A stretch of DNA of 64,000 bases, from assembly GCF_030159255.1 (NCBI RefSeq), contig NZ_BSCT01000008.1, positions 62,001 through 126,000 of the forward strand, in the 5' to 3' direction. Source of the stretch: Bradyrhizobium sp. SSBR45G. GTDB taxonomy: Bacteria > Pseudomonadota > Alphaproteobacteria > Rhizobiales > Xanthobacteraceae. The position numbers and the translations under genes were made by a program. Below the pieces are notes generated by a model. The model saw nothing but the letters and a program-made list of their open reading frames with translations. It was not told where the DNA came from and did not search any database. Below, one piece after another: positions 57,470 through 64,000 of the stretch; position 1 is the stretch's first letter, and each line of letters opens with the position of its first letter.

Positions 57470-58687
57470 ATGTCTTTGATGTCGTTCATGCCAGGCGCCT
57501 GCATCGAAGCTCGCGCCGCGACCGGTCGTCGTATGGCCGGGCTTTTGAGCATTCTCCTCGCCGTCGCTGTTGCATTGCTGTGTGAGCCGCCCGCGGCGGC
57601 CGAGGAGATGTTCAACTACGATGCGTCCAAGCCGATGCATTTCTTCAGGGCTGGCGATGGCGGCAATTGCAACGGCTGCTCGTGGATCGCGGCCGAGGGC
57701 ACGATTCAGCGCGATACGCCGGAGGTGTTTCGGCAATTCCTCGCGAAGGGCTGGAGTGGCTATGAGATCGCGTTCAATTCGCCCGGCGGCGATCCCGCGG
57801 CGGCGATGCGGCTTGGTGAGATCATCCGCGAGCAGAACCTCCACACCTCCGTCGGCAAGACCATCGGACGGCTTGATCCCGAGGATGATCGCATCAACAC
57901 CGTCGACGGCGGCCAGGACCCGGGCCATTGCGCCTCGGCCTGCGTCTGGGCGTTCCTCGGCGGCGTCAGGCGCGCCGCCAAGGAGGGTGAGCTCGGCGTG
58001 CAGCAGTTTCACGATCCCGAGGCGATCAAGGAGCCGAAGGCCAAGACCGCCAGCGCGATCGACCGCGCCGCCGATCAGTCCATGATAGGCGCGCTGATCA
58101 CCTACGTCATGCGCATGGACGCCAACCCGAAGCTCATCGGCCTCGCCGCCGCGGAGACGCCGTGGCGCGAAGTCAGATGGCTGAAGCTGCAGGAGATCGT
58201 CGATCTCGGCATCGACACCAGCAAGGACTATTCCAGCCCGATGACGATCGAGCCGTTCGGCGCGGGCGGCTCATACGTCGAGATCATCAGCCGCACGACG
58301 TTCGCAAGCTTCCGCCATCGCCTGTATTGCCGGGGTGACGCCTCCAACGTCTACCTGGCGATGATCCCGAACTCGAAATACGACAGCAGAACGTTCGAGG
58401 CGACGATGCGCGGCATCATGGCGGAGCGGTCGGTCGACCTGATCAGTGACTCCGGCAAGCGCAGCTTCCCGCTCAAGCTGGCTGCCATCGAGTCTGCACC
58501 GCTCGGCATCCAGACCTCCGTTCAGATCGTCGGCGCGACGATGGCGGACCTGCAGACGGCCAAGCGCATCGAGATCGCCTACGACGGGCTCGGCAAAGTC
58601 GATTCCGAGATGGTGATGGGGCTGCAATTCGACCTCGCCGGCGACCGCCGCAAGATCGGGATCGTCGCGCGCTCCTGCGTGAAGTGA
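57470..58687 (+). CDS. Exported ClpP/crotonase-fold protein
   Basis: A 405-residue protein. A hydrophobic segment (MAGLLSILLAVAVALLCEPP) serves as signal, with cleavage near AAAEE. The mature part resembles the ClpP-like periplasmic proteins of COG3904: the oxyanion turn AFNSPGGDPAAAMRLGEIIR and the nucleophile helix GHCASACVWAFLGGVRR, with Ser in the ASAC position. Two Cys (NCNGC) lie near the N-terminus. The ATG at 57470 is used; 57533 and 57413 are alternatives and none has a strong ribosome site. Peptidase activity and substrate are not shown. Confidence 0.75.
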   Translation: MSLMSFMPGACIEARAATGRRMAGLLSILLAVAVALLCEPPAAAEEMFNYDASKPMHFFRAGDGGNCNGCSWIAAEGTIQRDTPEVFRQFLAKGWSGYEIAFNSPGGDPAAAMRLGEIIREQNLHTSVGKTIGRLDPEDDRINTVDGGQDPGHCASACVWAFLGGVRRAAKEGELGVQQFHDPEAIKEPKAKTASAIDRAADQSMIGALITYVMRMDANPKLIGLAAAETPWREVRWLKLQEIVDLGIDTSKDYSSPMTIEPFGAGGSYVEIISRTTFASFRHRLYCRGDASNVYLAMIPNSKYDSRTFEATMRGIMAERSVDLISDSGKRSFPLKLAAIESAPLGIQTSVQIVGATMADLQTAKRIEIAYDGLGKVDSEMVMGLQFDLAGDRRKIGIVARSCVK

Positions 58688-58751
58688 GGGGCGGCAACGA
58701 AGTCTGGGGCAGACGAGCCGTCTGTGCATGGGAGCAAGCCGGCAACTCCAC

Positions 58752-58833
58752 CGTCATTGCGAGCGAAGCGAAGCAATCCAGGGCTCCGCGTGTGATCCTG
58801 GATTGCTTCGTCGCTTCGCTCCTCGCAATGACG
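58752..58833. repeat. Inverted repeat of the CGTCATTGCGAGCG family
   Basis: CGTCATTGCGAGCGAAGCGA then AGCAATCCAGG pairs with CCTGGATTGCTTCGTCGCTT then CGCTCCTCGCAATGACG with small bulges. It is a diverged copy of the perfect element at 30627-30702, in the gap between the ClpP-like gene and dctM. Confidence 0.8.
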
Positions 58834-58926
58834 GTGCGGACCCCTGGGCAAACGGGATGCCGCTCGAGGTTGCAGCCACGGTGAGCAGGCAGGCTTCGCC
58901 GGCCGAAGCCGGCGACGCCACGACGG

Positions 58927-60219
58927 CTATCCCTTGTAGCCCATCAGCAGGCGCGGCAGCCACAGCGAGAAGGCGGGGACGTAGGTCACGAACATCAGTG
59001 CGGCGATCAGCGCGGCGTAGAACGGCAGGATGGTGCGCATGACCGCGCCGACCGAGATGCCGCCGATGGCGCAGCCGACGAACTGTGTGGTGCCGACCGG
59101 CGGGGTGTTGAGGCCGAGCGCGCAGTTGATCAGCATCAGCATGCCGAACTGCACCGGGTCCATGCCGGCCTTCATGGCGATCGGCAGGAAGATCGGGGTG
59201 CAGATCAGGATCGTCGCCGCCATGTCCATGAAGGTGCCGAGCAGGAACAGGATGATGTTGATGAGCAGGAAGATCATCCAGGGCTGCGACGAGACCTTGC
59301 TCATCAGGTCGCCGGCGAAATCGGCCACCTCGTAGAGCCCCATCAGGTACTGGAACATGGTGGAGACGCCGATCAGCAGCAGCACCACGCCGGTCGTCTT
59401 GACCGCCTTGGCCGCGGCCCGCAGGAAGTTCGGCAAGGTCATGGTGCGGTAGATGAAGAACGTCAGCATGATCGTGTAGGTGACCGCGACCGCCGCCGAT
59501 TCGGTGGCCGTGAACACGCCGGACAGGATGCCCGCCAGGATGATGCCGACGATCAGAAGGCCGGGCAGCGCCGCCGCGAACGAGCGGGCCACCTCCGCCC
59601 AGCCGGGAAACTTGCCGGCGGGATAGCCGCGCTTCACGGCGACCGCGTAGGCCGCGACCAGCATGCAGATCATCAGCACCAGCGCCGGCAGCAGGCCTGC
59701 GGCAATCAGCGCGCCGATCGACACCTTGCCGCCGGCGGCCAGCGCATAGATGATCATGTTGTGACTGGTCGGCATCAAGGCTCCGACCAGCGAGGCGTGG
59801 GTGGTGACGTTGACGGCGTAGTCGGTGTCGAACCCTTCCTTCTTCATCATCGGGATCATCACCGCGCCCATCGCCGAGACGTCGGCGACGGGAGAACCGG
59901 AGACGCCGCCGAACAGCGTGCAGGCGACGACGTTCGACATGCCGAGCCCGCCGCGGATGTGGCCGACCAGGTTCTTGGCGAGCTGCACGATCTTGTCGGC
60001 GACGCCGCCATGCAGCATCAGCTCGCCGCTGAAGACGAAGAACGGGATGGCGAGGAACGAGAAGATGTTCATCCCCGACATCATCTGCTGGAAGATCACC
60101 GCGACCGGCAGGCCTTCATAGAGAATGGTGCAGATGGCGGAGAGGCCGATCGCGAAGGCGACGGGGACGCCGAGGACCAGGAAGCCGAAGAAGGTGGCGC
60201 CGAGAATGATCAGTTCCAT
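58927..60219 (-). CDS. dctM: TRAP transporter large permease (DctM)
   Basis: A 430-residue inner-membrane protein of about 12 helices forming the transport path of a sodium-driven TRAP uptake system. It starts MELIILGATFFGFLVLGVPV, and contains FVFSGELMLHGGVADKIVQL, SGSPVADVSAMGAVMIPMM and the C-terminal block GLNTPPVGTTQFVGCAIGGI, all typical of DctM. It overlaps the dctQ stop by 10 bp. The operon order is dctP-dctQ-dctM on the minus strand. Confidence 0.95.
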   Translation of the reverse strand: MELIILGATFFGFLVLGVPVAFAIGLSAICTILYEGLPVAVIFQQMMSGMNIFSFLAIPFFVFSGELMLHGGVADKIVQLAKNLVGHIRGGLGMSNVVACTLFGGVSGSPVADVSAMGAVMIPMMKKEGFDTDYAVNVTTHASLVGALMPTSHNMIIYALAAGGKVSIGALIAAGLLPALVLMICMLVAAYAVAVKRGYPAGKFPGWAEVARSFAAALPGLLIVGIILAGILSGVFTATESAAVAVTYTIMLTFFIYRTMTLPNFLRAAAKAVKTTGVVLLLIGVSTMFQYLMGLYEVADFAGDLMSKVSSQPWMIFLLINIILFLLGTFMDMAATILICTPIFLPIAMKAGMDPVQFGMLMLINCALGLNTPPVGTTQFVGCAIGGISVGAVMRTILPFYAALIAALMFVTYVPAFSLWLPRLLMGYKG

Positions 60220-60755
60220 GAGGGGACGACCTCTTCACCGCGCAGGAGAGCGATGATGTGCTCGATTGAAAAGGAGACGATCAGCACCCCGGAGGCGACC
60301 AGCGGGATGTAGCGGACGACTTCGGGCAGGCCGAGATTGGGGATCTTCACGGTGCCGACGGAGGCGCCGAGGATCCAGCCGTTGTAGGCCATCGCCAGGC
60401 CGAACAAGGCGACCAGCACATGAATGACGAGCTCGATCTTCTCGCGCGTCGAGTCCGGCAGCATCACCAGAAGACTGTCCATGCCGATATGTCCGGCATC
60501 GCGAACGCCGACGGCGGCGCCGATCAGGGTGACGTAGAGGATCAGGACCAGTGCCAGGTTCTCGGTCCAGGTCGGGCTGGAGTTGAGCACGTAGCGTCCG
60601 AACACCTGGTAGAACACGATGGTGACGATGACGAGCAGGCCGGTGACGGACAGATACATGCCCAGCCGCGCGATGATGGCGTTGATCCGCGTCAGCGGGC
60701 CGCGCGACGGGCGCCCCTCCGGCGTCTCGTGGTCTGCGACATGTGGGTCCGTCAT
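60210..60755 (-). CDS. dctQ: TRAP transporter small permease (DctQ)
   Basis: A 181-residue four-helix membrane protein that pairs with DctM. Helices include YLSVTGLLVIVTIVFYQVFG, NLALVLILYVTLIGAAVGVR and YIPLVASGVLIVSFSIEHII; the DctQ signature GRYVLNSSPTWTENLALVL is present. The start is ATG at 60755 with GGGGAGGGGCAGG upstream, not the longer frame to 60815. It lies between dctP and dctM, with the dctM start inside its end. Confidence 0.93.
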   Translation of the reverse strand: MTDPHVADHETPEGRPSRGPLTRINAIIARLGMYLSVTGLLVIVTIVFYQVFGRYVLNSSPTWTENLALVLILYVTLIGAAVGVRDAGHIGMDSLLVMLPDSTREKIELVIHVLVALFGLAMAYNGWILGASVGTVKIPNLGLPEVVRYIPLVASGVLIVSFSIEHIIALLRGEEVVPSWN

Positions 60756-60836
60756 TCCTGCCCCTCCCCGTGCCGATGTCCGGTGCCGCCGTGCGGCGAC
60801 ACCGGATCCGGCCACTCTGTTGTCAGTTGGCGTCTG

Positions 60837-61808
60837 TTACTTCGTGTCCTGGATGCGCTTGACGAGGCTCGAAAGCTTCTCGTCGCCGGCGAACTTCTGG
60901 TACACCGGCTTCATCGCGTCGACGAACTCCTGCTTGTTGGCGATCGTCACGACCTGGGCGCCGGCGGCCTCGACGGCCTTGCGGGCGGTCTGCTCGCGCT
61001 CGTCCCAGAGCTTGCGCATGACCGGCACGGAGTCCTTAGCCGCCTTGCGGACCAGCGCCTGGTCCTCCTTGCTCAACGTATCCCAGACCTTCTTGGACAT
61101 GACGAGGACTTCGGGCGCCAGCGAGTGCTCGGTGATGTTGTAGAACTTGGCGGCCTCGAAATGGCGGGAGGACTCGTAGGACGGCCAGTTGTTCTCGGCG
61201 GCGTCGACCAGGCCGGTCTTGAGCGCGGTGTAGACCTCGCCATACGGCATCGGCGTCGGGTTGGCGCCGAGGCTCTGGATCATGCCGACCCAGAGGTCGG
61301 ACTGCTGGACGCGGATCTTCAGGCCCTTGACGTCCGCGAACGACTTGATCGGCGCCTTGACCGTGTAGATCGAGCGCGCGCCGCTGTCATAATAAGCGAG
61401 GCCGACCAGGCCGGCGGGCTCCATGGCGGCGAGGATCTCGTCGCCGATCGGCCCGTCCAGGACGTTGCGCATATGCTGCGTGTCGCGGAACACGAAGGGC
61501 AGGCACAGCGCGACGGTCTCGGGCACGAAATTGTTGAGCGGCGAGGAGTTGATGCGCATCATGTCGAGCGCGCCGATCTTGAGCTGCTCGATGGTGTCCT
61601 TCTCGGAGCCGAGGGCGCCGTTCGGAAACACCTTGACGCCGAGCTTGCCGCCGCTCGCCGCGGCGAGCTCCTTGCCCATGAACTTGACGGCTTCGACGGT
61701 CGGATAATCGGCGGGGTGCACGTCGGCGGAGCGGAAATCGCGCGCGCTCGCCAAGGGCGCCGAGACCGCCAGCACAGCGGCTGCGATGATACCTGTGAGT
61801 GTCTTCAT
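60837..61808 (-). CDS. dctP: TRAP transporter periplasmic binding protein (DctP family)
   Basis: A 323-residue exported solute receptor. Signal MKTLTGIIAAAVLAVSAPLA, cleavage near SARDF. The mature protein has HPADYPTVEAVKFMGKELAA, FPNGALGSEKDTIEQLKIGA and LKIRVQQSDLWVGMIQSLGA, whose Arg is the carboxylate-binding residue of TRAP receptors, and GEVYTALKTGLVDAAENNWP. The ligand is therefore probably an organic acid; which one cannot be said. It is the first gene of its operon. Confidence 0.93.
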   Translation of the reverse strand: MKTLTGIIAAAVLAVSAPLASARDFRSADVHPADYPTVEAVKFMGKELAAASGGKLGVKVFPNGALGSEKDTIEQLKIGALDMMRINSSPLNNFVPETVALCLPFVFRDTQHMRNVLDGPIGDEILAAMEPAGLVGLAYYDSGARSIYTVKAPIKSFADVKGLKIRVQQSDLWVGMIQSLGANPTPMPYGEVYTALKTGLVDAAENNWPSYESSRHFEAAKFYNITEHSLAPEVLVMSKKVWDTLSKEDQALVRKAAKDSVPVMRKLWDEREQTARKAVEAAGAQVVTIANKQEFVDAMKPVYQKFAGDEKLSSLVKRIQDTK

Positions 61809-62208
61809 CTGGGCTTCCTCCTGAGTTGATTATGTCTTCGTTGGGCAGATGCCGTGGGCCGTCTTGGGTCGCTCCACTGCAGATGCGAAGTCAAGCGCCA
61901 ATCTCGTGCCTAGGGCGGGCGGCATTCTCTGTCAAAGCCAATTGCCGTATCGATCAATGCTAGAGTTGCATCGATCCAGGGGACGCGATTTGCTGCGATG
62001 CAAACAGAGGCCGGCCGCCCTCACCGGCACCATGACGCGGCGATGATAGGCCTCGCAAGATGTTCGAGACATCGGACAGGTCGGGAAGTGCCATTCCCGC
62101 GGAAGTTGATCGATATCTCGGCTCGCTTGAAATGACGTGCCGATGAGGCTTTCGCTGGTGACCGCCGCCAGATCGGCATCGTCGCGCGGTCGTATGTGAT
62201 GTAGCCAG
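61809..62208. other. Intergenic region upstream of dctP
   Basis: 400 bp after the toxin gene and before dctP (both minus strand). Short frames here lack ribosome sites and known families. No repeat or clear operator was seen. Confidence 0.4.
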
Positions 62209-62634
62209 CTAACGGCGCACCGCGCCGCTCTTGCGCTGACGCGCCAACACGAGAAACTCGGCCTTGATGCGGGCGAACAGCCCTGGCGGGATGAAGCCGT
62301 AGCTGAATGTTGCGGGCTTGCCCGGAATCGGCGTCACTCCGGCATTTGGCCATTCATCGACGTTGTATTCGGAGACGATGACCCAGCTTGGGGCATTGTC
62401 GAGCCCGATCGCCTGCTTGACCTTGGACGGAATTTCGATGCCGACCGTCGTGTCGTCCGGGGGCGTGTGTGTGATCGGAAGCAGCACCACGTAGCGGGGC
62501 GTCGTCAGGCTGTCGGTCGCGGCGACAAGGCAGGTGGGGCGGTCCTTGCCCTGGTGGCGTCCTTGAGCTGCCTCGCGCGACCAGAGATAATCGTAGCGCA
62601 CGACGAGGCCCGGCTTAGGCTCGGGGAATGCCAT
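62209..62634 (-). CDS. MazF/PemK-like type II toxin
   Basis: A 141-residue protein beginning FPEPKPGLVVRYDYLWSREA with GKDRPTCLVAATD and RYVVLLPITHTPPD, the plan of PemK/MazF-like growth inhibitors with an Arg-Pro after the first strands. MazF-type toxins are mostly mRNA-cleaving endoribonucleases; ribosome-independent RNA cleavage is the expected but unproven activity. It follows the Phd-type antitoxin by 9 bp in the same direction, the usual order. Confidence 0.8.
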   Translation of the reverse strand: MAFPEPKPGLVVRYDYLWSREAAQGRHQGKDRPTCLVAATDSLTTPRYVVLLPITHTPPDDTTVGIEIPSKVKQAIGLDNAPSWVIVSEYNVDEWPNAGVTPIPGKPATFSYGFIPPGLFARIKAEFLVLARQRKSGAVRR

Positions 62635-62643
62635 GCGACGATG

Positions 62644-62898
62644 TCACTTGAGCAAGTCGTCAAGCGACGCGTGTTCCGGGTCCATCTCGGACCGCTCGAC
62701 CGCATTGATGACCACGGCTGCGGCGTCCATCGTCCGACGGCTGCGTTGAGCCGCGGCAACCAGCCAGTCATAGTGCTCTGCCGACATCAGGACGAACTCG
62801 CGCCGCCCATGTCGCGTGATCTCGACGGGTTCCCGTTGTGCTTGATGCTGGAATTCGCCGAACTTGCGCTGGAATTCGAGGGCCGAGGTTTGGACCAT
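62644..62898 (-). CDS. Phd/YefM-type antitoxin
   Basis: An 84-residue protein: TSALEFQRKFGEFQHQAQRE then PVEITRHGRREFVLMSAEHY, the Phd/YefM DNA-binding fold, and an acidic C-terminal tail (ERSEMDPEHASLDDLLK) that would wrap the toxin. ATG at 62898 follows AGGAGGTCCTGCTC on the minus strand. A palindrome 27-40 bp upstream is the likely operator, giving autorepression together with the toxin. Confidence 0.87.
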   Translation of the reverse strand: MVQTSALEFQRKFGEFQHQAQREPVEITRHGRREFVLMSAEHYDWLVAAAQRSRRTMDAAAVVINAVERSEMDPEHASLDDLLK

Positions 62899-62924
62899 GA
62901 GCAGGACCTCCTAAGGGTGTCCAG

Positions 62925-62938
62925 ATTATACGTATAAT
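62925..62938. promoter_or_regulatory. Palindromic operator of the toxin-antitoxin pair
   Basis: ATTATACGTATAAT is a perfect 14-bp palindrome overlapping an AT-rich promoter-like stretch, followed by a partial half-site ATACGTA. It lies 27 bp before the antitoxin start, where Phd-type antitoxins bind. The rest of 62939-63237 shows no gene that I can support. Confidence 0.75.
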
Positions 62939-63237
62939 ACGTAAATGATCAATCTCCCGTTCCGCCAGCTCGTTCTACTTCCCGTCTCGACGGGCCCTCG
63001 GACTAACCGGCGACACGATGGCCGCCCGCGCGGGATGAAGCGCGCAAGCCGCGCGGCCGTCGGCGTGGCTCTCAGGTCGGGGCACCGATCAATAGCCATC
63101 GATCGGCTTCGCGACGGCTATCGGCGGAGGCGTTGCGAGGTTGCGTACCTATTGCACGTTCGGGACAGATCCCGACGGATGCCCCCCCCCGCGCGTCGGT
63201 CTGAGGACTGGCCACGAGGTGTCGTCTTTGCGGGCGT

Positions 63238-63579
63238 TCATGGAAACGCGTCGCATCGCTGCTTGGCATCATAGTGATGAAGCAACAGGTAGTCGTCCCA
63301 GCCCGATTGACCCTGACAGGTGACGATCGACGAAGCAGACAAGAGTTGCCCCAGCGCGCCCGCTCCTGAGAGTCGTTCACTCAGGAGATGCCAGAGAAAC
63401 TTTGGACAACCGGTCTCGAACGCCAGATTGAGATAGGCATGTTGGTCGAATCCGTCGTTGTGCCAGAAGCGACTTATCAGCCGGCTTTCGACCGATAGCC
63501 GCTCGCATTCCGAAATCAATGCGGGAATATCGAGCTCGGGCGATCGATGTGGATGGACCTGGAGACAAAGCTCCGTCAT
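63238..63579 (-). CDS. Hypothetical protein
   Basis: A 113-residue cytosolic-looking protein starting MTELCLQVHPHRSPELDIPA, with FWHNDGFDQHAYLNLAFETG and GQSGWDDYLLLHHYDAKQRC later. Rich in His, Trp and acidic residues; no family recognised. Its ATG overlaps the stop of a short upstream frame by 4 bp (63576-63579), which suggests that it is the last gene of a small operon. Function unknown. Confidence 0.6.
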   Translation of the reverse strand: MTELCLQVHPHRSPELDIPALISECERLSVESRLISRFWHNDGFDQHAYLNLAFETGCPKFLWHLLSERLSGAGALGQLLSASSIVTCQGQSGWDDYLLLHHYDAKQRCDAFP

Positions 63580-63719
63580 CGGGGTGCTTCTCCCTTGCGC
63601 TTTTGCAGATAGCCCCAGGCCTGCTCCGGATCATCGTCGCAGTATTCGCTGGTGTCGATCGAGCAGGCGACCCTGCCCCGCATTTCCAGCGACGCCGACC
63701 TCGTCGCCGAGCCTTGCAA
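63576..63719 (-). CDS. Possible 47-residue protein
   Basis: A short frame from a TTG at 63719 (9 bp after the previous stop) containing MRGRVACSIDTSEYCDDDPE and ending QKRKGEAPR. The ATGA overlap with the next gene is the main support. It might instead be the displaced 3' end of a longer gene broken by a frameshift near 63725. Low confidence. Confidence 0.35.
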   Translation of the reverse strand: MQGSATRSASLEMRGRVACSIDTSEYCDDDPEQAWGYLQKRKGEAPR

Positions 63720-63727
63720 GCTGTCCG

Positions 63728-64000
63728 TCAGGGGTGCGCAACTGGTTTGTTCTTTCTTTGTGAGCCGTCTGAGTCGTCGCTGCGATAGGGATAAACGGTG
63801 ATGCCGATGTTCGCGCCGAGCCTGGCGATCCGGAGCAGCAGGTCGGCGGGGATCGTGGTGTCGAGCGCGCGGAATTTGCAGCCGCCCTCGAAGCCGTAGG
63901 AGAAGGTGCGTGACGTGCAGCCGTTCCAGAGCTCGGTTGCGGTCGAGGGCAATGACTCGACCAAGGTCAGGAATTGCTGCGTGCATCTGATCGGATCGGG
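63728..64000 (-). CDS. Hypothetical protein, C-terminal part (cut by window edge)
   Basis: The frame is open to the window end and reads DPIRCTQQFLTLVESLPSTA, then TELWNGCTSRTFSYGFEGGC and LRIARLGANIGITVYPYRSD. The regular hydrophobic pattern supports real coding. The start lies beyond the window. No family recognised. Confidence 0.55.
   Translation of the reverse strand, partial: PDPIRCTQQFLTLVESLPSTATELWNGCTSRTFSYGFEGGCKFRALDTTIPADLLLRIARLGANIGITVYPYRSDDSDGSQRKNKPVAHP

Noticed and set aside
62945..63274. 109-codon plus-strand frame after the toxin-antitoxin operator
   Set aside because: Arg-rich, no ribosome site and no family; it overlaps the end of the minus-strand gene at 63238.

Overview
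The window is a GC-rich alphaproteobacterial chromosome segment that reads like Bradyrhizobium or a close relative (Nitrobacteraceae). The basis is the gene order hemW-rdgB-rph / hrcA-grpE and dnaK-dnaJ-pmtA, the RpoH-type promoter of the alphaproteobacterial form, and families of palindromic intergenic repeats of the kind common in bradyrhizobia. This is inference from gene content; no 16S rRNA lies here.

Layout. 1-3.5 kb: end of hemW, then rdgB and rph on the minus strand, divergent from hrcA and grpE. 3.7-11.3 kb: a cell-envelope block of two paralogous polytopic GT-C-like proteins, a GT2 glycosyltransferase, two SAM methyltransferases, a Tat-type isochorismatase-family hydrolase and a secreted protein of unknown function. 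11.3-19.1 kb: heat-shock dnaK-dnaJ with an RpoH promoter and an inverted repeat between the two genes, then pmtA, an FMN reductase, pyrF, a DUF1330 gene, dapB and gpmA. 19.1-23.7 kb: an accessory island of lower GC, with dispersed repeats, an HNH-like protein, a PadR regulator with an overlapping small gene and a 20-bp palindrome, a decayed serine recombinase, and a DUF488 gene overlapping an unknown partner. 23.7-30.5 kb: an Ada/Ogt-type repair gene, DUF2244, nth, and a compact operon of type III polyketide synthase, ICMT-like methyltransferase and MFS exporter. 30.6-38.2 kb: a copper ATPase divergent from a CsoR repressor across a clear operator, a papain-like hydrolase, a Tat amine oxidase, a metallo-beta-lactamase-fold hydrolase and a TauE permease. 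38.2-44.2 kb: translation genes pheS-ASCH-pheT, rplT, rpmI and infC (ATT start). 44.5-53.4 kb: alpha/beta hydrolase, queG, GST, uppP, an NDUFA9-like protein, tRNA-Leu(CAG), more repeats, and a TPR/GT9-like protein. 53.9-57.3 kb: an xox-like periplasmic oxidation cluster (PQQ dehydrogenase with the lanthanide-type Asp pair, cytochrome c, XoxJ-like binding protein). 57.4-64 kb: a secreted ClpP-fold protein, a DctPQM TRAP transporter, a Phd/MazF-like toxin-antitoxin pair with its palindrome, and small genes of unknown function.

The most unusual signal is a dispersed element of about 360 bp present twice (19.7 and 50.2 kb). Its inverted repeats differ between the copies mostly by paired, compensating changes, so it may encode a structured RNA. 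Other notable points are an ASCH gene coupled between pheS and pheT, a PQQ dehydrogenase that lacks the vicinal disulfide, a probable CTG start for queG, the PadR/palindrome module and the DUF488 pair beside a recombinase relic.
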